17,295 bases of DNA from DASPKX01 sp035627835 (lineage in GTDB: Bacteria; Verrucomicrobiota; Verrucomicrobiia; Limisphaerales; SXQI01), in the NCBI GenBank assembly GCA_035627835.1, contig DASPKX010000146.1, forward strand, positions 1-17,295, given 5' to 3'. The position numbers and the translations under genes are program-made. This document shows, piece after piece, positions 1 to 6,770 of this stretch; positions within the stretch are counted from its first letter, which is position 1; every line of letters begins with the position of its first letter. The notes below the pieces were generated by a model. It made no database searches. It was not told the DNA's origin and was given only the letters and a program-made list of their open reading frames with translations.

Positions 1-1268
1 TGGCTCAACTCGGCAAGCAAGCGAAAGCTGCTTCGCGCGAGCTGGCCAAGCTCACCAGCGAGCAAAAGAACCAGGCGCTCCTCGCCATGGCTGATGCTCT
101 GCTGGCCAACCGCGCCCGCATACAGGAAGCCAACCAGCGCGACATGGTGGGCGCGCGTGCGGCCGGTATCTCCAGCGCCATGCTGGACCGCCTTGAACTG
201 ACGGATAAACGGATCGACGCCATGGCCCAGGGTCTGAGGGAAGTGGCCGCTCTCACCGATCCCGTTGGACGTCTTCTCGACGAGCGCACCCGCCCGAACG
301 GCCTCAAGCTCCGCAAAATCAGTGTCCCAATCGGCGTGGTAGTGATTATTTACGAATCACGCCCCAACGTGACCGCGGACGCCGCCAGCCTCTGCTTCAA
401 GTCCGGCAATGCCACAATTCTGCGCGGCGGCAAGGAGGCGATTCATTCCAACCAGTTGATCGCGCAAACCATGGTCGAGGCAGGCCGCAAAGCGCTGCCG
501 ACTTTTCCCGAACACGCGATCCAGGTTATCCAAACGCCAGATCGCGACGCGATTCGCGAGATTCTCTCGCTCACGCAATACGTGGACCTCTGCATGCCCC
601 GCGGTGGGGAGGGCCTCATTCGTGCGGTCACCGACTGCTCCAAAGTCCCCGTGATTAAGCACTACAAAGGGGTTTGCCACGTCTACGTGGATGCGGATGC
701 CGACCAGGCTATGGCCGAGCAGATTGTCCTTAACGCCAAGGTGCAGCGCCCAGCGGTTTGCAATGCGGCCGAAAGCTTGCTCATCGACCAGGCTATCGCG
801 CCGAAGTTCCTGCCTGTGATCGCCGCCAAGCTCGGGGAGAAGAAGGTTGAGCTGCGCGTGGACGAAAAAAGCGAGTCGATTCTCAAGGCCGCTCTGGCCA
901 ATGGCTCACCGAAGCTCAAGCGCGCGACCGAGGAGGACTTCTACACGGAGTACAATGATTACATCCTCAATGTGCGCGTGGTGAATGGCGTTAAAGAAGC
1001 CATCGATCACATCAACCATTACGGCTCTGCGCACTCCGATTCAATCGTCACACGCGACGAAGCCCGCGCTCAGCAATTCCTGGCTGAAGTCGATTCCGCC
1101 GCAGTCTATTGGAATGCTTCAACGCGCTTCACCGACGGCGGAGAGTTCGGAATGGGCGCCGAGATCGGCATTAGCACGGACAAGATCGGCGCGCGCGGGC
1201 CAATGGGATTGGACGAACTCACCACCTACAAGTGGCTGGGATACGGCACGGGGCAGGTTCGAGCCTAA
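1..1268 (+). CDS. proA: Gamma-glutamyl phosphate reductase (ProA), 5' end one base short
   Basis: Catalyses NADPH-dependent reduction of gamma-glutamyl phosphate to glutamate-5-semialdehyde, the second step of proline synthesis, in the cytosol. Seen in sequence: the frame is open from base 3 and base 1-2 read TG before GCT CAA CTC, so the true ATG almost certainly starts one base before the window, giving 422 residues (E. coli ProA is 417). The internal ATG at 87 would cut off a conserved N-terminal helix. Family signatures are present in order: the YESRPNVT segment (about 345-370), a MPRGGEGLI segment (about 594-617), the VIKHYKG segment (about 651-672), and QRPAVCNAAESLL with the catalytic cysteine codon at 759-761. 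C-terminal TDGGEFGMGAEIGIST and GPMGLDELTTYKW are typical. Its usual partner proB may lie upstream, outside the window. The next gene starts 5 nt after the stop, so the two are probably cotranscribed. Confidence 0.97.
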   Translation, partial: AQLGKQAKAASRELAKLTSEQKNQALLAMADALLANRARIQEANQRDMVGARAAGISSAMLDRLELTDKRIDAMAQGLREVAALTDPVGRLLDERTRPNGLKLRKISVPIGVVVIIYESRPNVTADAASLCFKSGNATILRGGKEAIHSNQLIAQTMVEAGRKALPTFPEHAIQVIQTPDRDAIREILSLTQYVDLCMPRGGEGLIRAVTDCSKVPVIKHYKGVCHVYVDADADQAMAEQIVLNAKVQRPAVCNAAESLLIDQAIAPKFLPVIAAKLGEKKVELRVDEKSESILKAALANGSPKLKRATEEDFYTEYNDYILNVRVVNGVKEAIDHINHYGSAHSDSIVTRDEARAQQFLAEVDSAAVYWNASTRFTDGGEFGMGAEIGISTDKIGARGPMGLDELTTYKWLGYGTGQVRA

Positions 1269-1273
1269 AGATT

Positions 1274-2605
1274 GTGGAACAGAAACCCACTCTTGGAGCT
1301 GCGGAGGCCGCGGAACGCGCTCGGCAGATCCACTCTAAAATCCCGGAGGGAGGTTTGTTCGCTGGGCTCACCTGGCGCACAGCCACGGCGCCATTCCCCT
1401 TGGGCGCGGAGCTAGCGACGACCTTTGATAAGCTTGGCCGAGTCCTTCATCAGTTCTACAAAGCCGTTAACCTGCTCTATCGCCAAAGCCTTGCTGGAAA
1501 ACAACCCTCCTGGGTTGCCAAGTGGCTCGATGCCGGGAAGGACCAGCAACTGCTCGAATGGCAGCGCGCGCAAGCCTTTAAGAACGAGATCCCGCGCGTT
1601 ATTCGTCCGGATATTATCCTGACAGAGGATGGCTTCAAGATCACCGAACTCGACAGCGTGCCCGGCGGGATCGGCTTAACCGCATGGCTTAACCAAACCT
1701 ACAGCGAGCATGCTGAAGTGGTGGGTGGCGCTGACGGAATGCTCACTGGATTCGAAGGCATCTTCGGCGAAGCCGCGCGTGTATCCATCATCGTTTCAGA
1801 AGAATCGGCGACTTACCGGCCCGAGATGGAATGGGTTGCGCAGCAACTGACGCCCGGGCGTTTTCGGGTGCTGGATAGCTCGCCCCGCGACATCGCTCCA
1901 GGCGAGGCGGTTTATCGTTTCTTTGAATTGTTCGATCTGCCCAACGTCGCTTGCGCCGGCAAGCTGTTCGAAGCGGCCACCGCAGGCCAGGTCACCGTCA
2001 CGCCGCCTCCGAAACCGATCTTCGAAGAGAAACTGCTTTTCGCGCTGTTCTGGAATCGAAACCTGCGCGATTTCTGGCGCCAGCAGCTTGGCGAATCGTT
2101 CTTCGCGCAACTGCAGAAGGTCATTCCCTATACCTGGGTTGTGGATCCAGCGCCTCTGCCGCCGCATGGCGCTATTCCTGTGCTGAATCTCACCGATTGG
2201 CAGCAGCTCAAAAACCTCTCGCAACGCGAGCGCGAATTGATCCTCAAAATCTCAGGCTATTCGCCACAAGCGTGGGGTTCGCGCGGAGTGCATCTGGGCA
2301 GCGACCTGCCGCTGCCAGAGTGGAGCAAAGCTGTTGATGAAGCTTTAGCGAGCTTCGACAAGAACCCGTTCGTTCTTCAGCAGTTCCACAAACCGCGCAC
2401 ACTGCAAACAGAGTGGTTTGACCTGGACGCGAACAAGATCGTCCCGATGCAAGCGAAGGTGCGGCTCTGCCCCTATTACTTCCTGCACGGCGCCGGTGAC
2501 CAGGCCCGCCCAAAGTTAGGCGGTGTTCTTGCCACGCTCAATCCAGCCGACAAAAAGATCATTCACGGCATGACGGACGCAGTCCTGGCCCCCTGCTCCA
2601 TTTAG
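1274..2605 (+). CDS. Glutathionylspermidine-synthase/circularly permuted ATP-grasp-like protein
   Basis: Protein of 443 residues from a GTG at 1274. An in-frame ATG at 1232 lies inside proA and its extra residues read like out-of-frame ProA, so I prefer 1274. Two segments suggest the glutathionylspermidine-synthase/circularly permuted ATP-grasp class: ITELDSVPGGIGLTAWL (about residues 123-139), like the acidic 'E-D-x-x-P-G-G' segment of that class, and KISGYSPQAWGSRGV (about 325-339), like its lysine/glycine-rich nucleotide-binding segment. If correct, it would ligate a carboxylate to an amine using ATP; the substrate is unknown. No signal peptide or membrane segment is seen, so it is likely cytosolic. 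It follows proA by 5 nt with no clear ribosome site, suggesting translational coupling. Its stop overlaps the convergent alcohol dehydrogenase by 4 nt. The fold call rests on motif resemblance only. The gene itself is certain from its length, composition and tight packing. Confidence 0.8.
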   Translation: MEQKPTLGAAEAAERARQIHSKIPEGGLFAGLTWRTATAPFPLGAELATTFDKLGRVLHQFYKAVNLLYRQSLAGKQPSWVAKWLDAGKDQQLLEWQRAQAFKNEIPRVIRPDIILTEDGFKITELDSVPGGIGLTAWLNQTYSEHAEVVGGADGMLTGFEGIFGEAARVSIIVSEESATYRPEMEWVAQQLTPGRFRVLDSSPRDIAPGEAVYRFFELFDLPNVACAGKLFEAATAGQVTVTPPPKPIFEEKLLFALFWNRNLRDFWRQQLGESFFAQLQKVIPYTWVVDPAPLPPHGAIPVLNLTDWQQLKNLSQRERELILKISGYSPQAWGSRGVHLGSDLPLPEWSKAVDEALASFDKNPFVLQQFHKPRTLQTEWFDLDANKIVPMQAKVRLCPYYFLHGAGDQARPKLGGVLATLNPADKKIIHGMTDAVLAPCSI

Positions 2606-3630
2606 CGCACGTTGATCAGCGTCTTCACCGCCTTGTTGCCTGCGGCCATTGATCTGAAGAGTTGCGGCAACTCTTCGAGCGAACACTCTCCATCCACAAA
2701 GTCCGCGGCGCGAATCACCCCTTCCTGGATGTAGCTGAACGCTTCGCGAATAGCGCCCGGTGTGTGATGGAAGCTGGCGAGTAGTTTGAGGTTGGAGTAG
2801 TGAATCAAGCCGGTGTCCATCTGCACGGTTGTGCCGCTGGGGCAGCCGCCGAAGAAGTTAATCGTCCCCCCTTTGCGAACTAGTTTGAGCGCGGCTTCCC
2901 AGGTCTCTGGTTTGCCAATCGCTTCAATGACAATGTCCCAACCTTCCGGGCGAACCGCTTTTAGAGGTTCAGCAATGTCCTTTGCCGAACCAACATCCAC
3001 CACACGGGCGGCCCCAAGCGATTCCGCTTTGCGCAACCGGCTCTCACCCCTTCCAGCTACGGTCACAACGCAGTTCGCATTCACAGCGAGCGCTGCAAAC
3101 ATAAGCCCAATAGGGCCGGCGCCGAGGATTAGTATGCGCTGCGATTCCTGAAGGCTTGTGTCGCGGATGCCTTGAACAACGCAGGCCAGAGGCTCGGTGA
3201 GTGCGGCGTCTTTAAACGCGGTTGAAGGCGCGAGCCGCAGCATGTTCTTCTCCACGATGCGTGCGGGAACAACGATCGATTCCGCGTAAGCGCCGTTCAG
3301 GAACAATAAGTCATCGCAAAGATTCTCCTGCCCATGTTGGCAGAAGAAGCAGTCGCCGCAGGGGGCTGAATTCGCCACTACAACGCGCTCACCACGTGAC
3401 CAGCCTTGTGTGTCGGGATGAATCTCCGCGATCTCGCCAGCGAGTTCATGACCGAACACCGCTGGGGGAACAATCATCTTCGCGTGGTAGCCGCGTTTAT
3501 AGACTTTCAGGTCGGTGCCGCAGGTGAGCGCGGCTCCGATCTTTACGCGCACCTCGCCCGGCTTGAGCGGATATTCTGGCGCTTCCTCAACTCGCACATC
3601 CTCGCGCCCATGGAGGACTGCCGCTCTCAT
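2602..3630 (-). CDS. Zinc-dependent medium-chain alcohol dehydrogenase (sorbitol/threonine dehydrogenase-like)
   Basis: Medium-chain dehydrogenase of 342 residues that would oxidise an alcohol or polyol with NAD(P). Zinc sites are intact. The catalytic set is C37, the GHE motif at 60-62 (H61/E62) and E146. The structural zinc cysteines are C91, C94, C97 and C105 in the PCGDCFFCQHGQENLC stretch. The Rossmann glycine motif GAGPIG is at 170-175. The layout fits sorbitol, threonine or galactitol dehydrogenases, but the substrate cannot be read from the sequence. It is the last gene of the larB operon: its ATG overlaps the stop of the flavoprotein gene as ATGA (3627-3630), so it is translationally coupled. 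Its stop overlaps the convergent ATP-grasp-like gene by 4 nt, and no separate terminator is visible. Family call secure; specificity unknown. Confidence 0.93.
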   Translation of the reverse strand: MRAAVLHGREDVRVEEAPEYPLKPGEVRVKIGAALTCGTDLKVYKRGYHAKMIVPPAVFGHELAGEIAEIHPDTQGWSRGERVVVANSAPCGDCFFCQHGQENLCDDLLFLNGAYAESIVVPARIVEKNMLRLAPSTAFKDAALTEPLACVVQGIRDTSLQESQRILILGAGPIGLMFAALAVNANCVVTVAGRGESRLRKAESLGAARVVDVGSAKDIAEPLKAVRPEGWDIVIEAIGKPETWEAALKLVRKGGTINFFGGCPSGTTVQMDTGLIHYSNLKLLASFHHTPGAIREAFSYIQEGVIRAADFVDGECSLEELPQLFRSMAAGNKAVKTLINVR

Positions 3631-4241
3631 TTTGGGGAAGGCTGCTTCCGCAAGCGGGCCATAAACCCAGGCTCGCTGCCGTTCAAATCACGCTCCCGTT
3701 GCGCCGCCAGCAACCCGCCATAGACGCGAATGTCATGGACCCACATGTCCAACCGGCTCTGGAAGGCGGGGTTCACAATCTTGCCATCCTGCACATCGAC
3801 CTTCTCCGCCAGCGACATGCCGTAGGGCAATGACCAGGCGTAGCATTGGCGAGCGACGGTGCGGAGTTGGTCTGTGACCGTTAGCCCCTTTTCGTGGGAG
3901 GAAACCAGAGTCGCAAAAAGCTTTCCGGCGAACTCCTGCCAAAAATGGTCGAGGAAATTCTTGATCGTGCTGCTCATGCTCCCGTGGTAATCCGGCGTTC
4001 CAAGGATATAAACATCGGCATGCTCCACTCGGCTCTTGAGCCGCTCGTATGAGTCGCCGCTGTATGCGCTATCCGGGTTGAAGAGCGCGAGCGGTTCCTG
4101 GATGAAATCCAACAGATCGACTTCGCACCCTTGTTTCTGCAGCTCCTCAGCGGTGTGCTTGAGGACTGCCCTCGTCACAGAATGCTGATTCAAACTGCCC
4201 ACAACAGCGAGAATGCGGACCTTGCGATTTAACGTGCTCAT
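3627..4241 (-). CDS. NADPH-dependent FMN reductase-like flavoprotein
   Basis: Flavodoxin-fold protein of 204 residues from the NADPH-dependent FMN reductase family, which use NAD(P)H to reduce bound flavin and then an acceptor such as a quinone, azo dye, chromate or iron. The FMN phosphate loop is GSLNQHSVTR at residues 15-24 (family form GSxRxxSxxR). The isoalloxazine-contacting segment is TPDYHGSMS at 82-90, followed by KNFLDH at 94-99; Tyr is conserved but the family's usual Asn in 'TPEYN' is His here. No export signal, so cytosolic. It overlaps the upstream Trm112-like gene and the downstream alcohol dehydrogenase gene by ATGA on both sides, placing it firmly in the nickel-pincer operon. 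It could supply reductant to a pathway step or act in general redox balance; this role is inference. Confidence 0.9.
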   Translation of the reverse strand: MSTLNRKVRILAVVGSLNQHSVTRAVLKHTAEELQKQGCEVDLLDFIQEPLALFNPDSAYSGDSYERLKSRVEHADVYILGTPDYHGSMSSTIKNFLDHFWQEFAGKLFATLVSSHEKGLTVTDQLRTVARQCYAWSLPYGMSLAEKVDVQDGKIVNPAFQSRLDMWVHDIRVYGGLLAAQRERDLNGSEPGFMARLRKQPSPK

Positions 4242-4489
4242 GAACGTAAAGGTAATGCTTCGTCCACCAGCAGAATCGGTATCTGCTGGCGGATTGGATA
4301 AGCGACAGCTCCATCCTGCCGGACCAGCGCTCCTTCGATTGCTGTGGTGACTGGAGTTCCGGCGCGGTTCTTCAAACTGCCAGCGGCAATGCGCGCATTG
4401 ATGCCGTGCACGATCGTTTGATCAGCAAGGGCCAGCGGTTGGCGAGTCTCAGGGCAGCACAGAATCTTCAACACCTCAGCGCTTAGCAT
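4238..4489 (-). CDS. Trm112-like small protein
   Basis: Small 83-residue protein of the Trm112/YcaR type, usually about 60-100 residues. The N-terminal LKILCCPETRQPL segment (residues 7-19) matches the family's 'L-x-I-L-x-CP-x-T-x-x-x-L' opening, and the C-terminal AYPIRQQIPILLVDEA (63-78) matches its 'YPI-x-x-G-IP-x-x-L' ending. Eukaryotic and archaeal Trm112 activate methyltransferases; bacterial members are poorly characterised. Here the family glycine before 'IP' is glutamine, and there is a double cysteine (C11, C12), which could be a metal site but lacks a full zinc-ligand set. It begins 9 nt after the larC stop and overlaps the flavoprotein gene by ATGA. Its operon position suggests a link to the nickel-cofactor genes, perhaps as a partner or folding factor; that is inference. 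Confidence 0.85.
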   Translation of the reverse strand: MLSAEVLKILCCPETRQPLALADQTIVHGINARIAAGSLKNRAGTPVTTAIEGALVRQDGAVAYPIRQQIPILLVDEALPLRS

Positions 4490-4498
4490 AAAGCTGAT

Positions 4499-5917
4499 TC
4501 AGTTCCCGGCTGCCGCGCGAACAGCGGCTTCATAGACCACCTTAACCGGCTGGCCGGCCTTTTCGGCGATGGCTTTGCACGATTCGAATTCAGGCGCGTT
4601 CTGGATTCGTTTGCCACCGAGCGTGCCGACTTTCACTAGCACCGGGCCGAATGGCGTTTGCACGGTCACCTGCTCCCGCTGCAGTTTGCGACGCTCACAT
4701 AAGCTAAGCCGCACGCCGAACGATGAAGTCTCACGCAGCACCAACTCGGCAAACCGATCCTTGTCGCTTGCGCTGCAGAGAACGCTTAACAACACGCCAG
4801 GACGGTTCTTCTTCATTTGGATTGGTGTGTAGAAAACATCCAGAGCGCCTTCCTTCAAGGCCCGTTCCACAAAATGGCCGAGGATCTCAGCATTGATGTC
4901 GTCCAAATTCGCTTCAACCAAGGCGACCTGGTCCACTTCCCAATCTCGCACACCGCCAGAGGAATCATTGGCCGAAGTGCCCAGTGCCGCTCGCAAAACA
5001 TTTGGGCGAGTCTTGTTGTCGCGAGTGCCCAGGCCGAAACCGATCCGCTCAATTTGCAGCCCCCTCATGGGCCCAAAGTGTTCCACGAACTCGGTCAAAA
5101 TCGCGGCGCCGGTCGGCGTGATGAGTTCCTGTGGCTCGTCTGTTTGACTCACCGCGATGCCGCGCTGGCTAAAGATTTCCAGCGTTGCTGGCGCAGGAAT
5201 TGGGAAGCGTCCGTGCGCGCAGTCAATCCACCCAAACCCATCAACGACTGGCCCTGCTTCAACTTTCGGTTTACCGAGCAGCTCCAGGCAAATGCACGCG
5301 CCGACCACATCGACAATGGAGTCCACCGCGCCCACCTCGTGGAAGTGAACCTCCTCCACAGGCTTGCCATGGATGCGCCCTTCAGCCCGCGCAATCCGTT
5401 CGAAAACAGCGACAGATTTCTCCCTCACCCACGGTGAAAGGCGGCTCGTCAGGATCAGCTCACGAATCTCTTTGAAACCACGACCGTGATGATGCTCGTG
5501 CCCATGATCATGGTGATGGTGGTCGTCATGATGGTGGTGATGATCGTGATCATCATGGGAGTGAGAGTGGCCGTGTCCGTGCGAGTGACCTTGCTCGTGC
5601 GAATGTCCGTGGTGGTGATGGTCTCCGTGATCGTGATGATGGCCGTCATCATGGGAGTGATGATGGTGATCGTCGTGATCATCATCGTGGTGGTGATGAT
5701 GGTCGTGCCCGACCCCGTGATCGCTCAGATGCACATCAAACTTCACCCCTTCGATGGCGCATTTTGAGGCTCTCTTCGAATGCAGGTGATACTCATCCAG
5801 GCCAAGCCCTTTCAATTGATGCTCCAGCTCATGGAAAGGAACCCCCAAATCGAGCATGGCGCCAATGAACATGTCGCCGCTGATCCCGCTAAAAATATCC
5901 AGGTAAAGTGTCTTCAT
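4499..5917 (-). CDS. larC: LarC, nickel-pincer cofactor nickel insertase, with long His-rich insert
   Basis: LarC inserts nickel into pyridinium-3,5-bisthiocarboxylic acid mononucleotide, in a CTP-dependent reaction, finishing the nickel-pincer nucleotide cofactor used by LarA-type racemases and epimerases. Seen in 472 residues: the N-terminal YLDIFSGISGDMFIGA (5-20), a histidine/aspartate-rich insert (67-144), VHFHEVGAVDSIVDVVG, CAHGRFPIPAPAT, ELITPTGAAIL, and the C-terminal domain with VEANLDDINAEILG and MKKNRPG. N- and C-domains are one continuous frame; in Lactobacillus plantarum the two halves (larC1/larC2) are joined by programmed frameshifting. The start ATG overlaps the larB stop as ATGA (5914-5917), so the genes are coupled. 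The insert (44 His in 78 residues) is long for the family and suggests nickel storage or handling. Cytosolic; no signal peptide. Confidence 0.96.
   Translation of the reverse strand: MKTLYLDIFSGISGDMFIGAMLDLGVPFHELEHQLKGLGLDEYHLHSKRASKCAIEGVKFDVHLSDHGVGHDHHHHHDDDHDDHHHHSHDDGHHHDHGDHHHHGHSHEQGHSHGHGHSHSHDDHDHHHHHDDHHHHDHGHEHHHGRGFKEIRELILTSRLSPWVREKSVAVFERIARAEGRIHGKPVEEVHFHEVGAVDSIVDVVGACICLELLGKPKVEAGPVVDGFGWIDCAHGRFPIPAPATLEIFSQRGIAVSQTDEPQELITPTGAAILTEFVEHFGPMRGLQIERIGFGLGTRDNKTRPNVLRAALGTSANDSSGGVRDWEVDQVALVEANLDDINAEILGHFVERALKEGALDVFYTPIQMKKNRPGVLLSVLCSASDKDRFAELVLRETSSFGVRLSLCERRKLQREQVTVQTPFGPVLVKVGTLGGKRIQNAPEFESCKAIAEKAGQPVKVVYEAAVRAAAGN
5486..5719 (-). repeat. Low-complexity His/Asp/Gly codon tract inside larC
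   Basis: Encodes LarC residues 67-144. By my count 44 of 78 residues are His and almost all others are Asp, Gly or Ser. On the plus strand it appears as irregular tandem runs of ATG/GTG/ATC triplets. The unit is not constant in length, so this is a slippage-prone coding tract, not a satellite array. It probably binds nickel and may vary in length between strains. Confidence 0.9.
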
Positions 5918-6669
5918 CGTCCCCCCAATGCATTGATCTGAGCCGCAGCGTATCCCGCTCCGAAACCATTATCGATATTCACCACCGTCACCCCGCTCCC
6001 GCAACTATTCAACATGCCCAGCAGGGCTGCCAATCCACCGAAGCTTGCGCCATAACCAACACTGGTTGGAACTGCGATTAGAGGCTTCGAAACCAAACCA
6101 GCCACCACACTCGGAAGAGCCCCCTCCATGCCGGCGACAACAATGATGACGTTCGCCTGCTGGATCTCTTCCAACCGGCGCAGCAATCGATGAAGCCCTG
6201 CCACGCCGATGTCGTGGATGCGCTTCACCACGTTGCCCATGATCTCCGCTGTCAGGGCGGCCTCCTCGGCCACAGCCAGGTCGCTCGTTCCAGCTGAGAG
6301 CACCGCGATGACCCCGTCTTTCTTCGGCAATGGCTCCTTTTCCACCGTCACGCATCGAGCAGCCGCATGGTGTCGGGCACTTGGAAGCCCTTTAAGAATT
6401 ACCTCCGCCTGTTCATGGCTCACGCGGGTGATTAGCAGCTGATTCTCGCGTTCCAGGAGCTTTCGCCCGATTTCAACAATTTGGTGAGCGGTTTTCCCAG
6501 CTCCGAAAATGACCTCGGGAAAGCCTTTCCGCAAACTGCGGTGGGTATCGACCGAGGCAAAGCCGAGATCCTGCACGGGGGGCGCTTGAAAGGCGCGCAA
6601 CGCGCTCTCCACGCTCACCGTCCCCTGTTTTACGCCTGCCAGCAGGTCTGCCGCTTCCTTGTCGGTCAC
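5914..6669 (-). CDS. larB: LarB, pyridinium-3,5-biscarboxylic acid mononucleotide synthase
   Basis: LarB carboxylates the pyridinium ring of nicotinic acid adenine dinucleotide and hydrolyses it, giving the precursor of the nickel-pincer nucleotide. The 251-residue protein has the family N-terminal region (DLGFASVDTHRSLRKGFPEV, about 34-53) and a PurE/AIR-carboxylase-like C-terminal domain. The domain shows VLSAGTSD (123-130), GMEGALPSVVAGL (180-192), the PTSVGYGASFGG stretch (201-212) and MLNSC ending at C223. That cysteine corresponds to the one reported to form a cysteinyl-pyridine intermediate in L. plantarum LarB. The start is GTG at 6669, without a clear ribosome site. It is first in a five-gene minus-strand operon and diverges from der across a 101-nt gap. 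LarE, which normally follows in the pathway, is not in the window. Confidence 0.95.
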   Translation of the reverse strand: MTDKEAADLLAGVKQGTVSVESALRAFQAPPVQDLGFASVDTHRSLRKGFPEVIFGAGKTAHQIVEIGRKLLERENQLLITRVSHEQAEVILKGLPSARHHAAARCVTVEKEPLPKKDGVIAVLSAGTSDLAVAEEAALTAEIMGNVVKRIHDIGVAGLHRLLRRLEEIQQANVIIVVAGMEGALPSVVAGLVSKPLIAVPTSVGYGASFGGLAALLGMLNSCGSGVTVVNIDNGFGAGYAAAQINALGGR

Positions 6670-6734
6670 GGCTTTAATGATGCAACAATTGCGCCGGAAC
6701 GAAAAAGAAAAACTCCCGCTGCCTGCGTGCTGAG

Positions 6735-6764
6735 TTGCGACAGCCCCTAGGTCGCGACTATGCT
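6735..6764 (+). promoter_or_regulatory. Candidate promoter for der (leaderless geometry)
   Basis: TTGCGA at 6735-6740 and TATGCT at 6759-6764, spacer 18 nt, each matching 4 of 6 consensus bases. The -10-like box ends 6 nt before the ATG at 6771, so transcription would begin at or next to the start codon. No Shine-Dalgarno site is seen. Weak on its own; supported only by the same geometry at other genes here. Confidence 0.3.
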
Positions 6765-6770
6765 GAGCGT

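Noticed and set aside
1232..1273. ATG at 1232 as start of the ATP-grasp-like gene
   Set aside because: The added 14 residues come from proA sequence in another frame. GTG at 1274, just after the proA stop, fits better.
4817..5437. 206-codon plus-strand frame
   Set aside because: It is opposite the well-conserved C-terminal two-thirds of larC and shows no family features.
5486..5719. Possible tandem repeat or CRISPR-like array
   Set aside because: Triplet runs are irregular, have no fixed repeat and spacer length, and stay in frame within larC.
5486..5767. Plus-strand frame rich in Met/Val/Ile opposite the larC His tract
   Set aside because: It is the complement of His/Asp codons. The apparent membrane-like protein is an artefact of low complexity.
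6670..6770. Riboswitch or nickel operator between larB and der
   Set aside because: The 101-nt gap has short palindromes (CCTAGG, TCGCGA) but no NikR- or NrsR-like operator that I can recognise and no conserved RNA fold.
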